Assembly (NCBI GenBank): GCA_001600415.1
Contig: BCJX01000003.1
Span: 1,628,268-1,692,267 of the forward strand
Reading direction: 5' to 3'
Source of the DNA: Pascua guehoae
Lineage: Eukaryota > Basidiomycota > Tremellomycetes > Trichosporonales > Trichosporonaceae
Length of the DNA stretch: 64,000 nucleotides
Shown here: in pieces, positions 44,951-55,895 of the stretch
How positions within the stretch are numbered: the first letter of the stretch is position 1
Layout of the letters: each line of letters opens with the position of its first letter
Program-made: the position numbers and the translations under genes
Notes under the pieces: generated by a model
Seen by the model: the letters and a program-made list of their open reading frames with translations, nothing else
The model's database searches: none
What the model was told of the DNA's origin: nothing

Positions 44951-47484
44951 ATGGCGCCGCGTCGCCGCCGCATCCACTCGTCTCCAGCACCCGACCGCGC
45001 CCCCACGCCACCCGAGGACCGCCGCGCCCCGACACCTGGCGGCAGTCCCGGCTATCCGTCGAGCGATCCGCACTTTGCCGCGCGTGCACCCACACCCGGA
45101 CGCGCACCTTCACCGGGAGGGTCACCGGGGGGATGGAGCAAAAGCTCAAACGGCTCGTCGCTGACCCCGCCGCCGGACGAGTCGCCGTACAAGTCTGCCT
45201 CGCCTTCCAAGCCGGCGTCTGCGTCTCCTTCTCGGCCAACACTGCCCAAGATCCGACTCAAGCTTGGCGGCGCCCCTGCCGTCGTTTCCGCGGCAGCCGG
45301 TGAACCAGAGACGGAGGACAAGGGCGAGTCGTCGGCGGGGACCCGGCGGCGGCCGCCTGTGAAGAAGGGCAGGGGCAAGGGCGCCGACGCCGAGGACCCG
45401 GCCGGAGACAAGGAAAAGGCCCCGGCACCAGCACCATCCAAGCGTAAGGCGCCCGCAAAGGGGAAGCGCAAGGCCGACGACGCCGAGGACGAGCCCGCGA
45501 GGAAGAAGCCCGCGCGCGCCGCAGCGGCAAAGGGCAAGACGCGCGCCGAGCGCGCAATGTACTCGTCCGACACGGACGAGGCACCAGCGCCCAAGCCGGC
45601 GGCCAAGAAGACGCGCCAGGAGAAGGCAATGTACACGTCGTCCGAGGCCGAGGACGATGGTGGCGGCGATCACCACCCGGCACCGGTCGAGAAGAAACCC
45701 GTGCGCAGGCGCAAGTCGGACGTGCATGGCAAGAGGGACGCGACCCCCGCGGACGGCGGCGAGCCCGAGGCCAAGCCCAGGCCGTCACCGCGCAAGCGCG
45801 CCGGCGCGCTCCCCGACGAGCCCCCGTCGCCAAAGAAGAAGGCCGCAGATGTCCCCGACGACGAGCCCAAGCCCAAGCGCGCCAAACGGGCGGCCGCCGA
45901 CGACGACGAGCCAACGGCCCTCGCGTCGACGTCGCCAAAGAAGAAACCCACCCAGGAGAAGAAGCGCAGCCCCGACGACGACGACAAGCCCGTCGCCCTC
46001 GAAGGCGACAGACCCAAGCGACCCCGTCCCCCCCTCGACAAGGCGCCCATCAAGAAACGCCCCATGCCCCCATCAGCAGCGAGCCCCGCCAGTGCCGCCG
46101 GCACTCCCCGCCGTCCCGCACCCGCTCCCCGCACGAGCCTCCTCGCGTCCACGCTCAAGAGCCTGTCGACGCAGGCGACGCCGGACCGCAAAGAGGACAA
46201 GGTCGAGCGGCCGCGCGCGGGAACGTGGGGCGAGGAGCTGGTGCTTACGTGAGTTGAGCCAGCTGTGGCCGTGGGGAAAAGGGAGCTTGGCGGGAGGTTG
46301 GCGGGGGAGGGAATCGACGTGGGCAGATTATAGGCGAGGAATCGAGGGAGGCGAGCTGGGCTGGGGGCCTGGGGATCTGGGATGGCGTGGAGACCGAGGG
46401 ACTCGGCGGGCAGACACTGCCAGACCACCAAGGCAAGAGCTGGAAAGCCTCGCGCCCAACATCTGGGCGAGCGTGCCCGCCACATGTAGCGCCGAGACCT
46501 ATCCAGTGGCCCATGTACCCACCTCTCTGCCCGAGATGGGCAGAGTCCGTCACTGGCCCCCGGCGCTGTCGTGGGGTGGGATGAGGCGTTGTCGCCATGG
46601 TCCAAAATCCAACCAAACACCCAATGCACAGCCCACTATTCCACAATCCCCCACTCTCCCTCCCCTCCCCAACACCCACCGCCACACACCCACACCTACT
46701 CCCCCACCCCCATCCCCCACCGCACACACACACACCCCATGCCCAGCCCACTAACACGCAGCCCCGAACAACAGGCCCAATACGCCGCCTCGGCCGTCGC
46801 GCGCCGGCACGCCGCGGCCGACCGCGCGCGCATGTCTGTCCACCCCCTGAATCTCCAGGAGGCAAAGGACGCGTATCGCGCGGATTCGGTGAGTGCCGTT
46901 TCGGTGGGACGGTATGCCTGGACAGGTGCGAGGCGGGCCATGTTGTGCGCAGGCCAAGGGGGGACAGTTAGGGGGGGGGGNNNNNNNNNNNNNNNNNNNN
47001 NNNNNNNNNNGGGGTGCGGTGACGGGCGGGTAGGTCGGCTTGCAAGAGGCGTTGGCGCGGTATCGGTGGCGGTCGCCTCACCTCTTCATCTCGCGTCGTC
47101 GTCTCGTGTTGTCGTCTTGACGTGCTTCCGCAGTCATGTCCCGCGCTCGGGCTCCCAATCTTCCCCTCACTTCCGTCCCCTTGCCACACCTCTTCTTCAC
47201 CACCCCCCATGTCCCCTCCCCAGTCTCCCCTTCTCCCTCCTCCCTCCTCCCTCCTCCCTCCCGCTCTCTCCCTCCCGCTCTCTCCCTTCCTCCCCCCCGC
47301 TCTCTCCCTCCCCACTCTCCTCCCCACTCTCCTCCCCACTCTCCTCCCCCTCCAACGACACAGCTAACTCCAGGCACACGCAGGTTCGCGCGTCATCCTT
47401 GTCCCCGGCGGCACGGGCATTGTCACCACGGGCCTCCCGTCGCGCATGGTCGCGGCCGTGCTCGCTGGCCGTGTCCGCAATTAG
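44951..47484 (+). CDS. Lys/Pro/Ala-rich basic nuclear-type protein, unknown
   Basis: Exons 44951..46248, 46762..46888, 47374..47484; 1536 nt, 511 aa. Exon 1 encodes a disordered chain: Pro/Arg/Ser-rich N-terminus, LPKIRLKLGGAP motif, then repeated Lys/Arg clusters (KRKAPAKGKRKADDAEDEPA, PSPKKKAADVPDDEPKPKRA). Two copies of a module KTR(A/Q)E(R/K)AMY(S/T)S occur near residues 195-235. The end is more structured: SAVARRHAAADRARMSVHPL and SRVILVPGGTGIVTTGLPSR. Alternating basic and acidic patches suggest a chromatin or nucleolar protein. The second intron includes a 30-N gap bordered by G runs; the third exon is phase-consistent with the PGGTG tail. No family recognised. Confidence 0.68.
46981..47010. 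other. Assembly gap (30 N) in a G homopolymer
   Basis: N run flanked on both sides by G runs, inside an intron of the gene at 44951. Confidence 0.95.
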
Positions 47485-47881
47485 GCGTAGCGCGCTGGGC
47501 CCTCTTATTCCGCGTCCCATGCTTGTAGACAGCATGGCCCACCGTGATTGGTAAACCATACTTCTGTCGTCTGTACTGTGTATACTAGCATTGCATGTAA
47601 GCATTCATCATTGCCACTTGTGCCCCATGCTCTTCAATCCCTTGAACGGGTCCAGCTTGCATCGGCGGATTGCACTGTTCCCGACTACTCGCTCTCGCTC
47701 TCTTCATATGCCACATGGTTGCATCTTACGTATCTCATTTAAAAAAATACCTCATACGCGTCTATCTCTGCCCTCACACGGACGGGAAGGGGGATGGTCC
47801 ATTCACAGGGTCTTGGGGCGAAAGGGGGGAGGGATATCTCTTGAATCTTGCGTTTCGGGCCACGGGCTTGCTCGCTCGGCA
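47485..47881. other. Convergent 3' spacer, no gene seen
   Basis: About 400 bp between the basic-protein gene and the zinc-knuckle gene. Confidence 0.5.
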
Positions 47882-50800
47882 TCACCAACCGCCACACTCG
47901 TCTTCCTCGTCCTGCTGTCAGTGATACTGGTGGCACCAGCTGAAGGTGAGTTTACTTACCGGGTGGACATCGGCGGGAGGGGCCTGAGGGGGGCCGTCGT
48001 TGAACGCCGGGGCCTGCGGGGGCGGGTTGTTGAACGTCGGCGCCGGAGGCGGCGGGTTGTTGAATGCCGCGGCCGGGGCCGGCGCATTGTTAAACTTGGA
48101 GGCCGGGGACGGCGCGGTGGTCGTAATGGACGGCGGCGGCGTGTTGTTGAATGCGGGCCCCGGCGAGGCGCCGTAGGATGCGCAGTAGGACGCGCCATCG
48201 CCACCGGAGGGGGCAGAGACACTGCCACGGCGTTCCGTCCAGCTCTGGCGGGTGTCGGCCGGAGGGGGGCGAAGGTCGCCGCGCGCACCAAAGCCACGCG
48301 ACTGGTCGGCAGGCGGGCCGACGGGTTGAGCCTGGCTGGCCTGGCCGCGCGCGCCCCATCCGTTGTCCCGCGAGCCAGCCGAGTTGGCACCGCTGTTGAA
48401 ACCGCCGCTGCCGGTGCTACCGTAACCGCTGGCGGAGCTTCCACCATAGGAGGGAGGCGCCCGACGAAGTTCCGCCTCCATCATTCGCAGGCGATCGGGG
48501 TTGATGGGCGGAGCCGAGCGGACGAGCACGTCAACGGGCCTGGTCTCAACGATTTGGGCGGGGGAGCGTGTCGCAGGAGCGGCCGGCGTGGGAGCCGCCG
48601 ACGCACCCCAGCCATCGTCATTGGTGGCGGCGACGGGGGCGCGCGCCGCAGGAGCCGCCGACGCACCCCAGCCATTGTCGGTGGGCGTGGGAGCGGCCGA
48701 GGCACCCCAGCCATCGTTCGTCGGAGCCGCCGAGGCACCCCAACCATCACCAGCGGCGGGGGCCTGGGTGGCGGCGGGGGCCTGAGTGGGTGCGGCAGGG
48801 GCCGTCGAAGCACCCCAACCATCGTCGGCGCCAGTGTTGCCCGAGTTGTTGTCACCGCCCCAGCCGTCACCACCTCCACCAGAGTAGCCGCCGTCCCCAC
48901 TAGAGTAGCCGCCGCCACCACCGGAGTAGCCGCCGCCGCCGCCGCCCTCGGGGCAGTCACGGCTCTGTACAGTTAGCAGGGTGGCATACGCAAGTGCCAA
49001 GTTGCTTACCCGGTGTCCTTGCTGTCCACACCCATGGCAGGTGCCGCCAAACGCGCCAGAACGGGGTTCGGGACAGTCCTTGCTCTGGGGTTTAGCACAA
49101 ATGGCAACACTGAGAGCCGAGGGCCTAGGCTCCAGGGCTAAGCACCGAGATACTCACCATGTGCCCATGTTGGCCGCAGTTGTAGCACGCGCCGCCACCA
49201 CCGCCCGTGCGTGGCTGGGTGCAGTCCCGGCTCTGCTAGTTAGTGTATAAATGTGGATTGAAGCTCACCATATGGCCCTCTTCACCGCAGTTGTAGCAGC
49301 CCGAACCGCCACCACCGCCGCCGCCGGTACGCTGCGGACAATCGCGGCTCTTAAGGGTCAGCTCGTACAGCGTAGCCAACTACTCACCATGTGCCCGTTC
49401 TCCCCACAGTTGTAGCACGCACCACCACCACCGCCCGTGCGTGGCTGGGTGCAGTCCCGGCTCTGCTAGTTAGTGAATAAATGTGGATTGAAGCTCACCA
49501 TATGGCCCTCTTCACCGCAGTTGTAGCAGCCCGAACCGCCACCACCGCCGCCGCCGGTACGCTGCGGGCAATCGCGGCTCTAAGGGTCAGCTCGTGCAGC
49601 GTAGCCAACTGCTCACCATGTGCCCGTTCTCCCCACAGTTGTAACAGCCGCCACTGCCACCACCACCAAAGCCCGAGTGAGGCGGGGCGTCGCGCTGAGG
49701 TCAGCTCTCATTCCGCGACAGAGACAGAAGTGTCAACTCACAGTGTTGTTGCCCCAACTGTCACCGCCGTTGTCGTCGCCCCATCCAGCGCCGCCGCCGC
49801 TGTTGTTGTCACCGCCGCTGTTGTTATTGCGGCTGCCCCAGCCATTGTCGACAGGCCCGCCCATGGGGCCTCCCATTGGCCCACCGCGGGGCGCCAGGGG
49901 ACGGTGGAAGATGGAGTCCTTGAAGCCTCCGGATTCCATGCGCTCGCGGAACTTCTCCTCAAGGGTGCTATTGCACTCCTTGACAATGTTTTCCACCTCA
50001 TACCTGTTTGTTAGCTCACGTCACAAATAGCTTATAGGGCAACTCACGAGACCGGGGTCCAAGGCACAAAGGCCTTGCTGTCCAGGGGACCGCCCACGGC
50101 GCCCGGGGCCTCAGCCATGTGCGGGGGCGGTTGGTGCTGATGGGAGGCGGAGTAGTGTGACTGGTCGGAGAAGGGTGGGCCCGACATGGTGTGGGACGGG
50201 GTCTGTGACTGAGGAGGACGCGGTTGCGAGTACAGGGGGTCGGGGGCGGCCCAGCCGGTGTCGATGTTGGCCGGCTCCGCGATCGGACTCGGCGCTGGGT
50301 ACAACCGATGACGACTGCCGTCGGGGCCTATCCGCTCTTCCTCGGGAGGAAGGAAGGTTGGCGACGGCGGAGTGGAAGGGTCCCTCAGGCCGTAGCCAGA
50401 CGAGAAATCGGCCTTCGGGCGTTTGGGCTTGATGCCGTACCTGCAAATTAGATGATACCTGGTGATAGACAAAGCACCAGCCGTGTCGAGTTAGCAGCAA
50501 GGGCCCAATGGCGCCCATACCATAATCAGGATGAGGCATTGGGGGGAGGTGAATAGGCACAAGGAGAAAGAAATATGCACATTTTGTGGGATACACGGTG
50601 TAGGCGAGGCTGGCTTACTGCTGGATGGTCTTGTCTGCGGCCCCCTCGTGGTCGGCTCTTAGGCGGGCCTCAGCAGCGGCCTCGTGTTGAGGGTCGACGG
50701 CGGCGGTACCAGCTTCAAAGCGCAGGCGATCGGCGTCAATGGTCTGCGCGTTAGAACAACGGGGACGGAAGCACGGAGGAAGAAGGAGGGAGGAAGAGAA

Positions 50801-51234
50801 GGCATCACTCACCGCAGCGCGCTCGTGCTCAGCGTGAACTTTCGTAGCTTTGACGGCCTGAGAGGGACGGGCCTGTATGATGTGAGCCAGATGGAAGAGT
50901 GGGACAAGGGCCTACACTGACGAATACCACGGAAGTCGTGGACGGTGCAGACGCCTCTGGGTCACGCCGGTGTGCTTCTACAGCCGTCAGCAGTTGGTGG
51001 AGACTGCAACCGGGGGGGGGGGGGGGCTGTGGGGGCTGTGGTGGGGGAAGGGCACGCAATAGTATACTCGAGAGGCAATAGTATACTCGAGAGGCGTGTA
51101 TCGATACCAAACTTACGAGGATGAGCTGCCTGGGACGCGGTGGCGGGGTTGAAGGGCTTCGCAGTTGGACGTAGCTGGAAGATGCCGGGCTTGTTAGCGT
51201 CAGCTGACGCCATCTGGTCGAAGTAAGAGACCAT
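47882..51234 (-). CDS. Protein with six CCHC zinc knuckles and WG/GW repeats
   Basis: Exons on minus: E1 51117..51234 (MVSYFDQMASADANK...), E2 50813..50872, E3 50619..50743, E4 50048..50440, E5 49742..50003, E6 49617..49694, E7 49499..49579, E8 49388..49462, E9 49269..49349, E10 49158..49232, E11 49010..49084, E12 47960..48964. E2-E12 join in phase and give 770 codons. Exons E6-E11 each end in CxxCGxxGH(M/R) and the next begins S(R/K)DC, so six CX2CX4HX4C knuckles are each split by a phase-0 intron at the same place. Flanks: SSGYGLRDP region, coiled segment YEVENIVKECNSTLEEKF, and a 335-residue tail with seven GWG motifs (DGWGASAAP repeated). Zinc knuckles bind single-stranded RNA/DNA; WG repeats suggest an Argonaute hook (inference). 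The E1-E2 phase is unresolved, and the tail end is either read-through to 47918 or splicing to a stop at 47882. Confidence 0.78.
49157..49616 (-). repeat. 230-bp tandem duplication of two zinc-knuckle exons
   Basis: Copy A about 49157-49386 (E9+E10) and copy B about 49387-49616 (E7+E8). Exon and intron boundaries are offset by exactly 230 bp. Introns as well as exons are nearly identical, with only a handful of differences (for example GGACAATCG against GGGCAATCG). Intron sequence that is still alike indicates a recent event. Confidence 0.93.
51057..51094. repeat. Perfect tandem repeat, 2 x 19 bp
   Basis: CAATAGTATACTCGAGAGG occurs twice in a row, inside the first intron of the zinc-knuckle gene. 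Confidence 0.9.
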
Positions 51235-52786
51235 ACTGAGAGAACGGGGATGCCAGACGACGACGATGAAGACGAGAGTGATATGAGAGAGGGGAGGGGG
51301 AGTGGAGAGTGAGGAGTGGGAGAATGAGAGAAGGACGAATGAAGGGATGGGAGGAAGAGTAGATGGGTGAATGGAAGGAAGGAAGGAAGGAAGGAGAGAT
51401 AGGTTGACTGTATATACGTTGACTGTACGGGGGTTTGAGCCGCACGAGGAAGGGGAGGGAAGGGGAGGGGGGAGGGGGGAGGGGCGAGGGGCGAGGGGGA
51501 AGGAGGGAGAGGGGCGCAGGCGCGCAGAGGGAGGGGATGTGACAAGCGAGGAAGGTGGAATAGGGGGCGCGCGGAGGGAGGGGGTGAGACGAGCGAGGAA
51601 GGAAGGAAGGTCTGGTCTCTCAGTTACGCCTTCAGACGATCAGAAAGCAGGCTGCAGGCAGGCAGCTGCAGTGTGGCAGCTGTATGTCGTCTCCGAGCTA
51701 GACACTAGGGGGTTGCTCGTCGACACACCTCGCGTAGGTATCGCAAGGATGTGACCGTGTGTACGCGAATCGTCAGAACGTCAGCGCAGCATGTGCGAGG
51801 TGTGCGAGACATGTGAGAATACTCCTCCTCACTGACTCGAGCTGGTCGCCACGTCCGTCACCGAGTGATCGCTAGTGAGCTGCTAAACGATCTCGATGAC
51901 AATCAGAGCAGAGCTTTTGAGCCCGAGCGACGATGGGCGCAGCAAAAGCAACGATCGTCGTCCATCGGCGCGTCTCTGGATAGCCACCACTGTATGACGT
52001 ACAGCGCGTACAGCGTCTAGCCTGCCCAGGCTGCACTTCACCTCTGTGGTGGCCTTTCCCCTTGCACCTCGAAGCGCTGCTCACCTCCACATGAGCTCCC
52101 ACGAGGCTTTCACGCGAGGAAAAGGGCGCCTGTGGGCCCCACGTCGGTGTATCGGCCTTCGGAGCGACTCGCGTTTGCGTTCGAGTTGTGGCAGTGTGTA
52201 AATGCCGGCGGCAAGTGCATGGTCAGCCAACCACAATCGAGCACGGATCCCCAATGACAACAGCGCATCCTGGCCAATTGGCCAACCGGCTCGGGTGATG
52301 ACGAGGAGTGGGCGCGGCGCGGCGCGCACGGCATCCACCCTCCGCGGCTCTCACACCTCCCCCCGGACCAACGGCTTTACTTTACCACGTCTCCATTCTC
52401 CCACATCCTCTCTTCTCTCGCTGCTCAACCGCATAACCAAAAGGTAGGTCCGAGCGCGCCGTACCGCCGACACCCTTGCACCCTGCCTAGCCACCTCGGG
52501 GCTTCCTCCCTAGACCCCATTCTCGCCATCATCTTAGCCGGTTTCTCGCACTTCATTGCCCACTGTCCTCGCTATCACTGTCGCTGACCCTCTCTCTCCC
52601 TTTCACATTCGCAACTCTGGCTTTTCCCATCGCATCTTGCCAACGCACAACCCTCTCAAAATGCCTGCCTTGAACACCAACTACTTCAAACCCAAATACG
52701 CCGTGGTCCCGCTCCTTGTCGCCCTTGCTGCGTATATGGCCTACACGTCGTCTCCTCGTTCTGCTGTTCGTTCCACCTCAGGCAAA
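51235..52786. other. Divergent intergenic region with long purine tract
   Basis: Plus-strand GA/G-rich sequence runs from about 51245 to 51610, including GAAGG microsatellites near 51375 and 51597 and G3-6 runs near 51440-51500. It is the promoter/leader of the minus-strand zinc-knuckle gene. The right part (52380-52786) is the pyrimidine-rich PGK1 promoter and leader, with a possible 5'-UTR intron (GTAGGT at 52442 to CAG at 52780). Confidence 0.6.
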
Positions 52787-54193
52787 ATGTCTCTCTCCTC
52801 CAAGCTTGCGATCACCGACGTCGACCTCAAGGGCAAGCGCGTCCTCATCCGCGTCGACTTCAACGTGCCCCAGGACAAGACCACTGGCGAGATCACCAAC
52901 CCCGCCCGTATTGTCGCTGCCCTCCCGACCATCCAGTACGCCATTGACAATGGTACGTAGAGAGAACAAGGGGAGGCACCTTGTGGGCTCCCACGCATCA
53001 TGTGCTTGACAGTTTCCATTCCGTGTGACGTGTGTGGTGTCTTACTCTCACAGGTGCCAAGTCGGTCATCCTCATGTCGCACCTTGGTCGCCCCGATGGC
53101 CAGCCCAACAAGAAGTTCACGCTCAAGCCGGTTGCTACCAAGCTCGAGGAGCTTCTGAAGCGCCCCGTCACTTTCCTCGACGACTGCGTCGGTGACGATG
53201 TCACCAAGGCCGTCGACGCTGGTTCGGACGGCCAGGTCTTCCTCCTTGAGAACCTCCGCTTCCACGTCGAGGAGGAGGGCAAGGGCAAGAAGGGTGACGA
53301 GAAGATCAAGGCCGACCCCGCCGAGGTCAAGAAGTTCCGTGAGGGCCTCACCGCTCTCGGTGACGTCTACATCAACGACGCGTGAGTTGATCTCATGGGA
53401 CCTTGAATAGCCGACCAGAACTGACGTCAGCTTCGGCACTGCCCACCGTGGCCACTCGTCGATGGTCGGTGTTGACCTTCCCGTCCGCGCCGCTGGCTTC
53501 CTCATGAAGAAGGAGCTCCAGTACTTTGCCAAGGTCCTCGAGCACCCCGACCGCCCCTTCCTTGCCATCCTCGGCGGTGCCAAGGTCAAGGACAAGATCC
53601 AGCTCATCGAGAGCATGCTTGACAAGGTCAACAAGCTCATCATCTGCGGTGGCATGGCCTTCACCTTCAAGAAGACGCTCGAGAACGTCAGCATTGGCAA
53701 CTCGCTCTTCGACGACGACGGAGCCAAGGTCGTCGGCGAGCTCGTCGAGAAGGCCAAGGCCAAGGGTGTCGAGATCATCCTCCCCGTCGACTACGTCGCG
53801 GCGTCGACCTTCTCGAACGACGCCGAGCGCAAGGTCGTCACCGACGCCGAGGGTATCCCCGACGGCTACATGGGTCTCGACTGCGGCCCCAAGTCCAACG
53901 AGCTCTTCGCCAAGGCTGTCGCCGACTCGAAGACCATCCTCTGGAACGGTCCCGCCGGTGTCTTCGAGTTCTCCAACTTTGCCGGCGGCTCGAACGCCCT
54001 CCTCGATGCTACCATCAAGGCCGCGGCCGACGGCGCCACCGTCATTGTCGGTGGTGGTGACACTGCCACCCTTGTTGCCCAGGCCGGCCAGGAGGACAAG
54101 CTCAGCCACGTCTCGACTGGTGGTGGTGCCTCGCTCGAGCTCCTTGAGGGCAAGACGCTTCCTGGCGTCGCCGCGCTGTCGGAGAAGAAGTAA
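52787..54193 (+). CDS. PGK1: Phosphoglycerate kinase
   Basis: Exons 52787..52952, 53054..53381, 53431..54193; 1257 nt, 418 aa, the normal PGK length. [20 protein letters not shown] then RVDFNVP (substrate site), [75 protein letters not shown] and [10 protein letters not shown] are all intact. It catalyses ATP-forming transfer from 1,3-bisphosphoglycerate to ADP in glycolysis. Codon use is strongly C-ending, as expected for high expression. The canonical start 52787 has good context (GCAAAATGT). The frame is also open upstream through ATGs at 52661 and 52556, adding 42 or 77 residues with a hydrophobic stretch (see findings); this may be a leader intron instead. Confidence 0.97.
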
Positions 54194-54864
54194 TGCGCAG
54201 GTCATAGATTGAAGGTGATGTACGAAAGCAGCATGCATCAGTGGTAGCTCGGTGTGCGCCGAGAGTGCTCATGATGGGAGTGTTCTTGCATGGAGGCAGT
54301 CAATGGAGAGCAGCGCTTGTTCTGCTAGGGCACAGTGTAGGCCACCATTGGGTCGCTCGCACTGGCTGGTCAGAGCCAGGTGACCTGTGCTCGTTGTCAA
54401 AGCAGGAAAGGCGCTGGTACAGTATGACCATGGAGACATCAGTCGTTATGACTACGTTGACTGATCTCGCTTCATCTTCCACAAGGGTCCTCAGTCGCAG
54501 GCACATTGTTCGAAGCCGTTGTCCGCTCGTCGCTCGCCTGGTAAGGCCATGGAGCACGCCCCTGGCGTACAGCCCATTTACACTTAAATCGCACTGTGCA
54601 TAAGGTCACAGTTACGATTTGACTGCAATGTTGAAGCAGAGCAGGCAGATTGCCCAATGTGCACGGTCTGGAAATAAGAGTTGAGCTGGCCCTGGAAGCA
54701 CCACTCATAGACCACCTTATCCATTCCGGGGATGCAACATTGCCTTGCATCCAAGTCAAATCACCACACAATGGGCTTGGATCTCGTCTATACCGTCCAT
54801 ACTGGCTACACTTGCTGTACTACAATCGCGGCTCCGACACCGCACCCACAGGGTCTGGGAGGAG
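54194..54864. other. Convergent 3' region, no gene seen
   Basis: Between PGK1 and the HAD phosphatase gene. Short frames only. Confidence 0.5.
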
Positions 54865-55652
54865 CTAGACCTTGCTGATCTGGTCGAGGCACGTCTCAAA
54901 GTCGGACCAGGCGTACATGATGACCTGCGCGCCGGCATCTTGGAGGGCCTTGGCCATGGTTTCGCGCTCGTGGGCCGGGTACGCCCCGACATACCCAATA
55001 GTGCGGATCTTTGCACGGGTAGCCGAAAGGGTGCCGCTGCGCGAGTCCTCGACGGCGACGCACTGGTCCGCAGTCTTGCCCAGCTGGACCATTGAAAAGA
55101 GGTAGATGGCGGGGTCGGGCTTGGTCGTGGGCTCGGGCATGCTGTTGGTGGCCGAGTAGACCCTGTCGCCAAAGAAGCTTGTCTGGCCCGTCTTGGCGAG
55201 AGAGATGTTGACGCGCCGCAGCGCCGACGAGCTCACCACGGCGAGCGTGTACTTGGCCTCCTTTTCCAGCTTGGCCAGCTCGACATTTGCACCCTCGCAG
55301 GGTTGGAGCGCTTCCTGGAACTTGGCGATAGTTACGTCCTCCTCCTGACGGACGTACCCGTCCATGGCCTCGGGGGTGATGTCGACGCCAAACTGCTTCG
55401 AGAGCGTCGACAGCATGCCGCGAAAGTTTTGACCGACGTACGTCGACTGTAGCGATGGGCCCGTGAATGGCCCGACGGGCAGGCCGAGCTCACGCACAAT
55501 CCCATTCACCAGGTCGGCGCAACCCGCAAACGCGAGGTCCTCGGACTGCACGAGCGTGTTATCGCAGTCGAAGAGGATGGTGTCAATCTAAGTCGTCAGT
55601 GTGCTGCTGGTTGTGGGCGATGGGAGTGAATGGTAGGGCTCACGTTTGTCAT
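54865..55652 (-). CDS. HAD-superfamily phosphatase (beta-phosphoglucomutase/GPP-like)
   Basis: Exons 55644..55652 (9 nt, Met-Thr-Asn) and 54865..55587 (minus); 243 aa. HAD motif I is FDCDNTLV (D-x-D-x-T, nucleophile Asp). The cap domain spans LPVGPFTGPSLQSTYVGQNF to about FQEALQPCEG. Motif II is LAVVSSSALRR, motif III Lys is TTKPDPAIYL, and motif IV is VAVEDSRSG. The set is complete, so a phosphatase acting on a small phosphorylated metabolite is expected; the substrate cannot be told. The first exon encodes only three residues before a GTGAGC donor, chosen because the second exon lacks a Met near motif I (next would delete it). Confidence 0.87.
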
Positions 55653-55895
55653 GGTTGAAGACTGGTGCTAGCGACGAGAGGTGGATTGCAAGTGGGCAGT
55701 TGTAGGATGCAATGCCGTCGTCGTTGACACGTCAATGTCCGGTGGATGGCGTGAGGTACGCGCATCTCCGCGTCGGCGTCTGGGGTCAACCTCCACCCGC
55801 GCGACGGGGGCGTTGCGTTGCGTTTCAGGGTTAGTTATCGGGCATCGTTGCGTGCCAGAGAGGGACGGGGTAACGGAGCGGAAGCAAATTGCATC

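Noticed and set aside
47750..47936. Alternative last exon of the zinc-knuckle protein ending ...IDAYEVFF
   Set aside because: Would need a 20-nt intron (47941-47959), shorter than any other here; read-through to 47918 or a 45-nt intron to a stop at 47882 is more plausible.
54191..54245. Stop-codon read-through of PGK1 to a peroxisomal signal
   Set aside because: Reading past TAA gives a short tail ending MHQW, not an SKL-type signal, so the read-through retargeting known in some smuts is not supported here.
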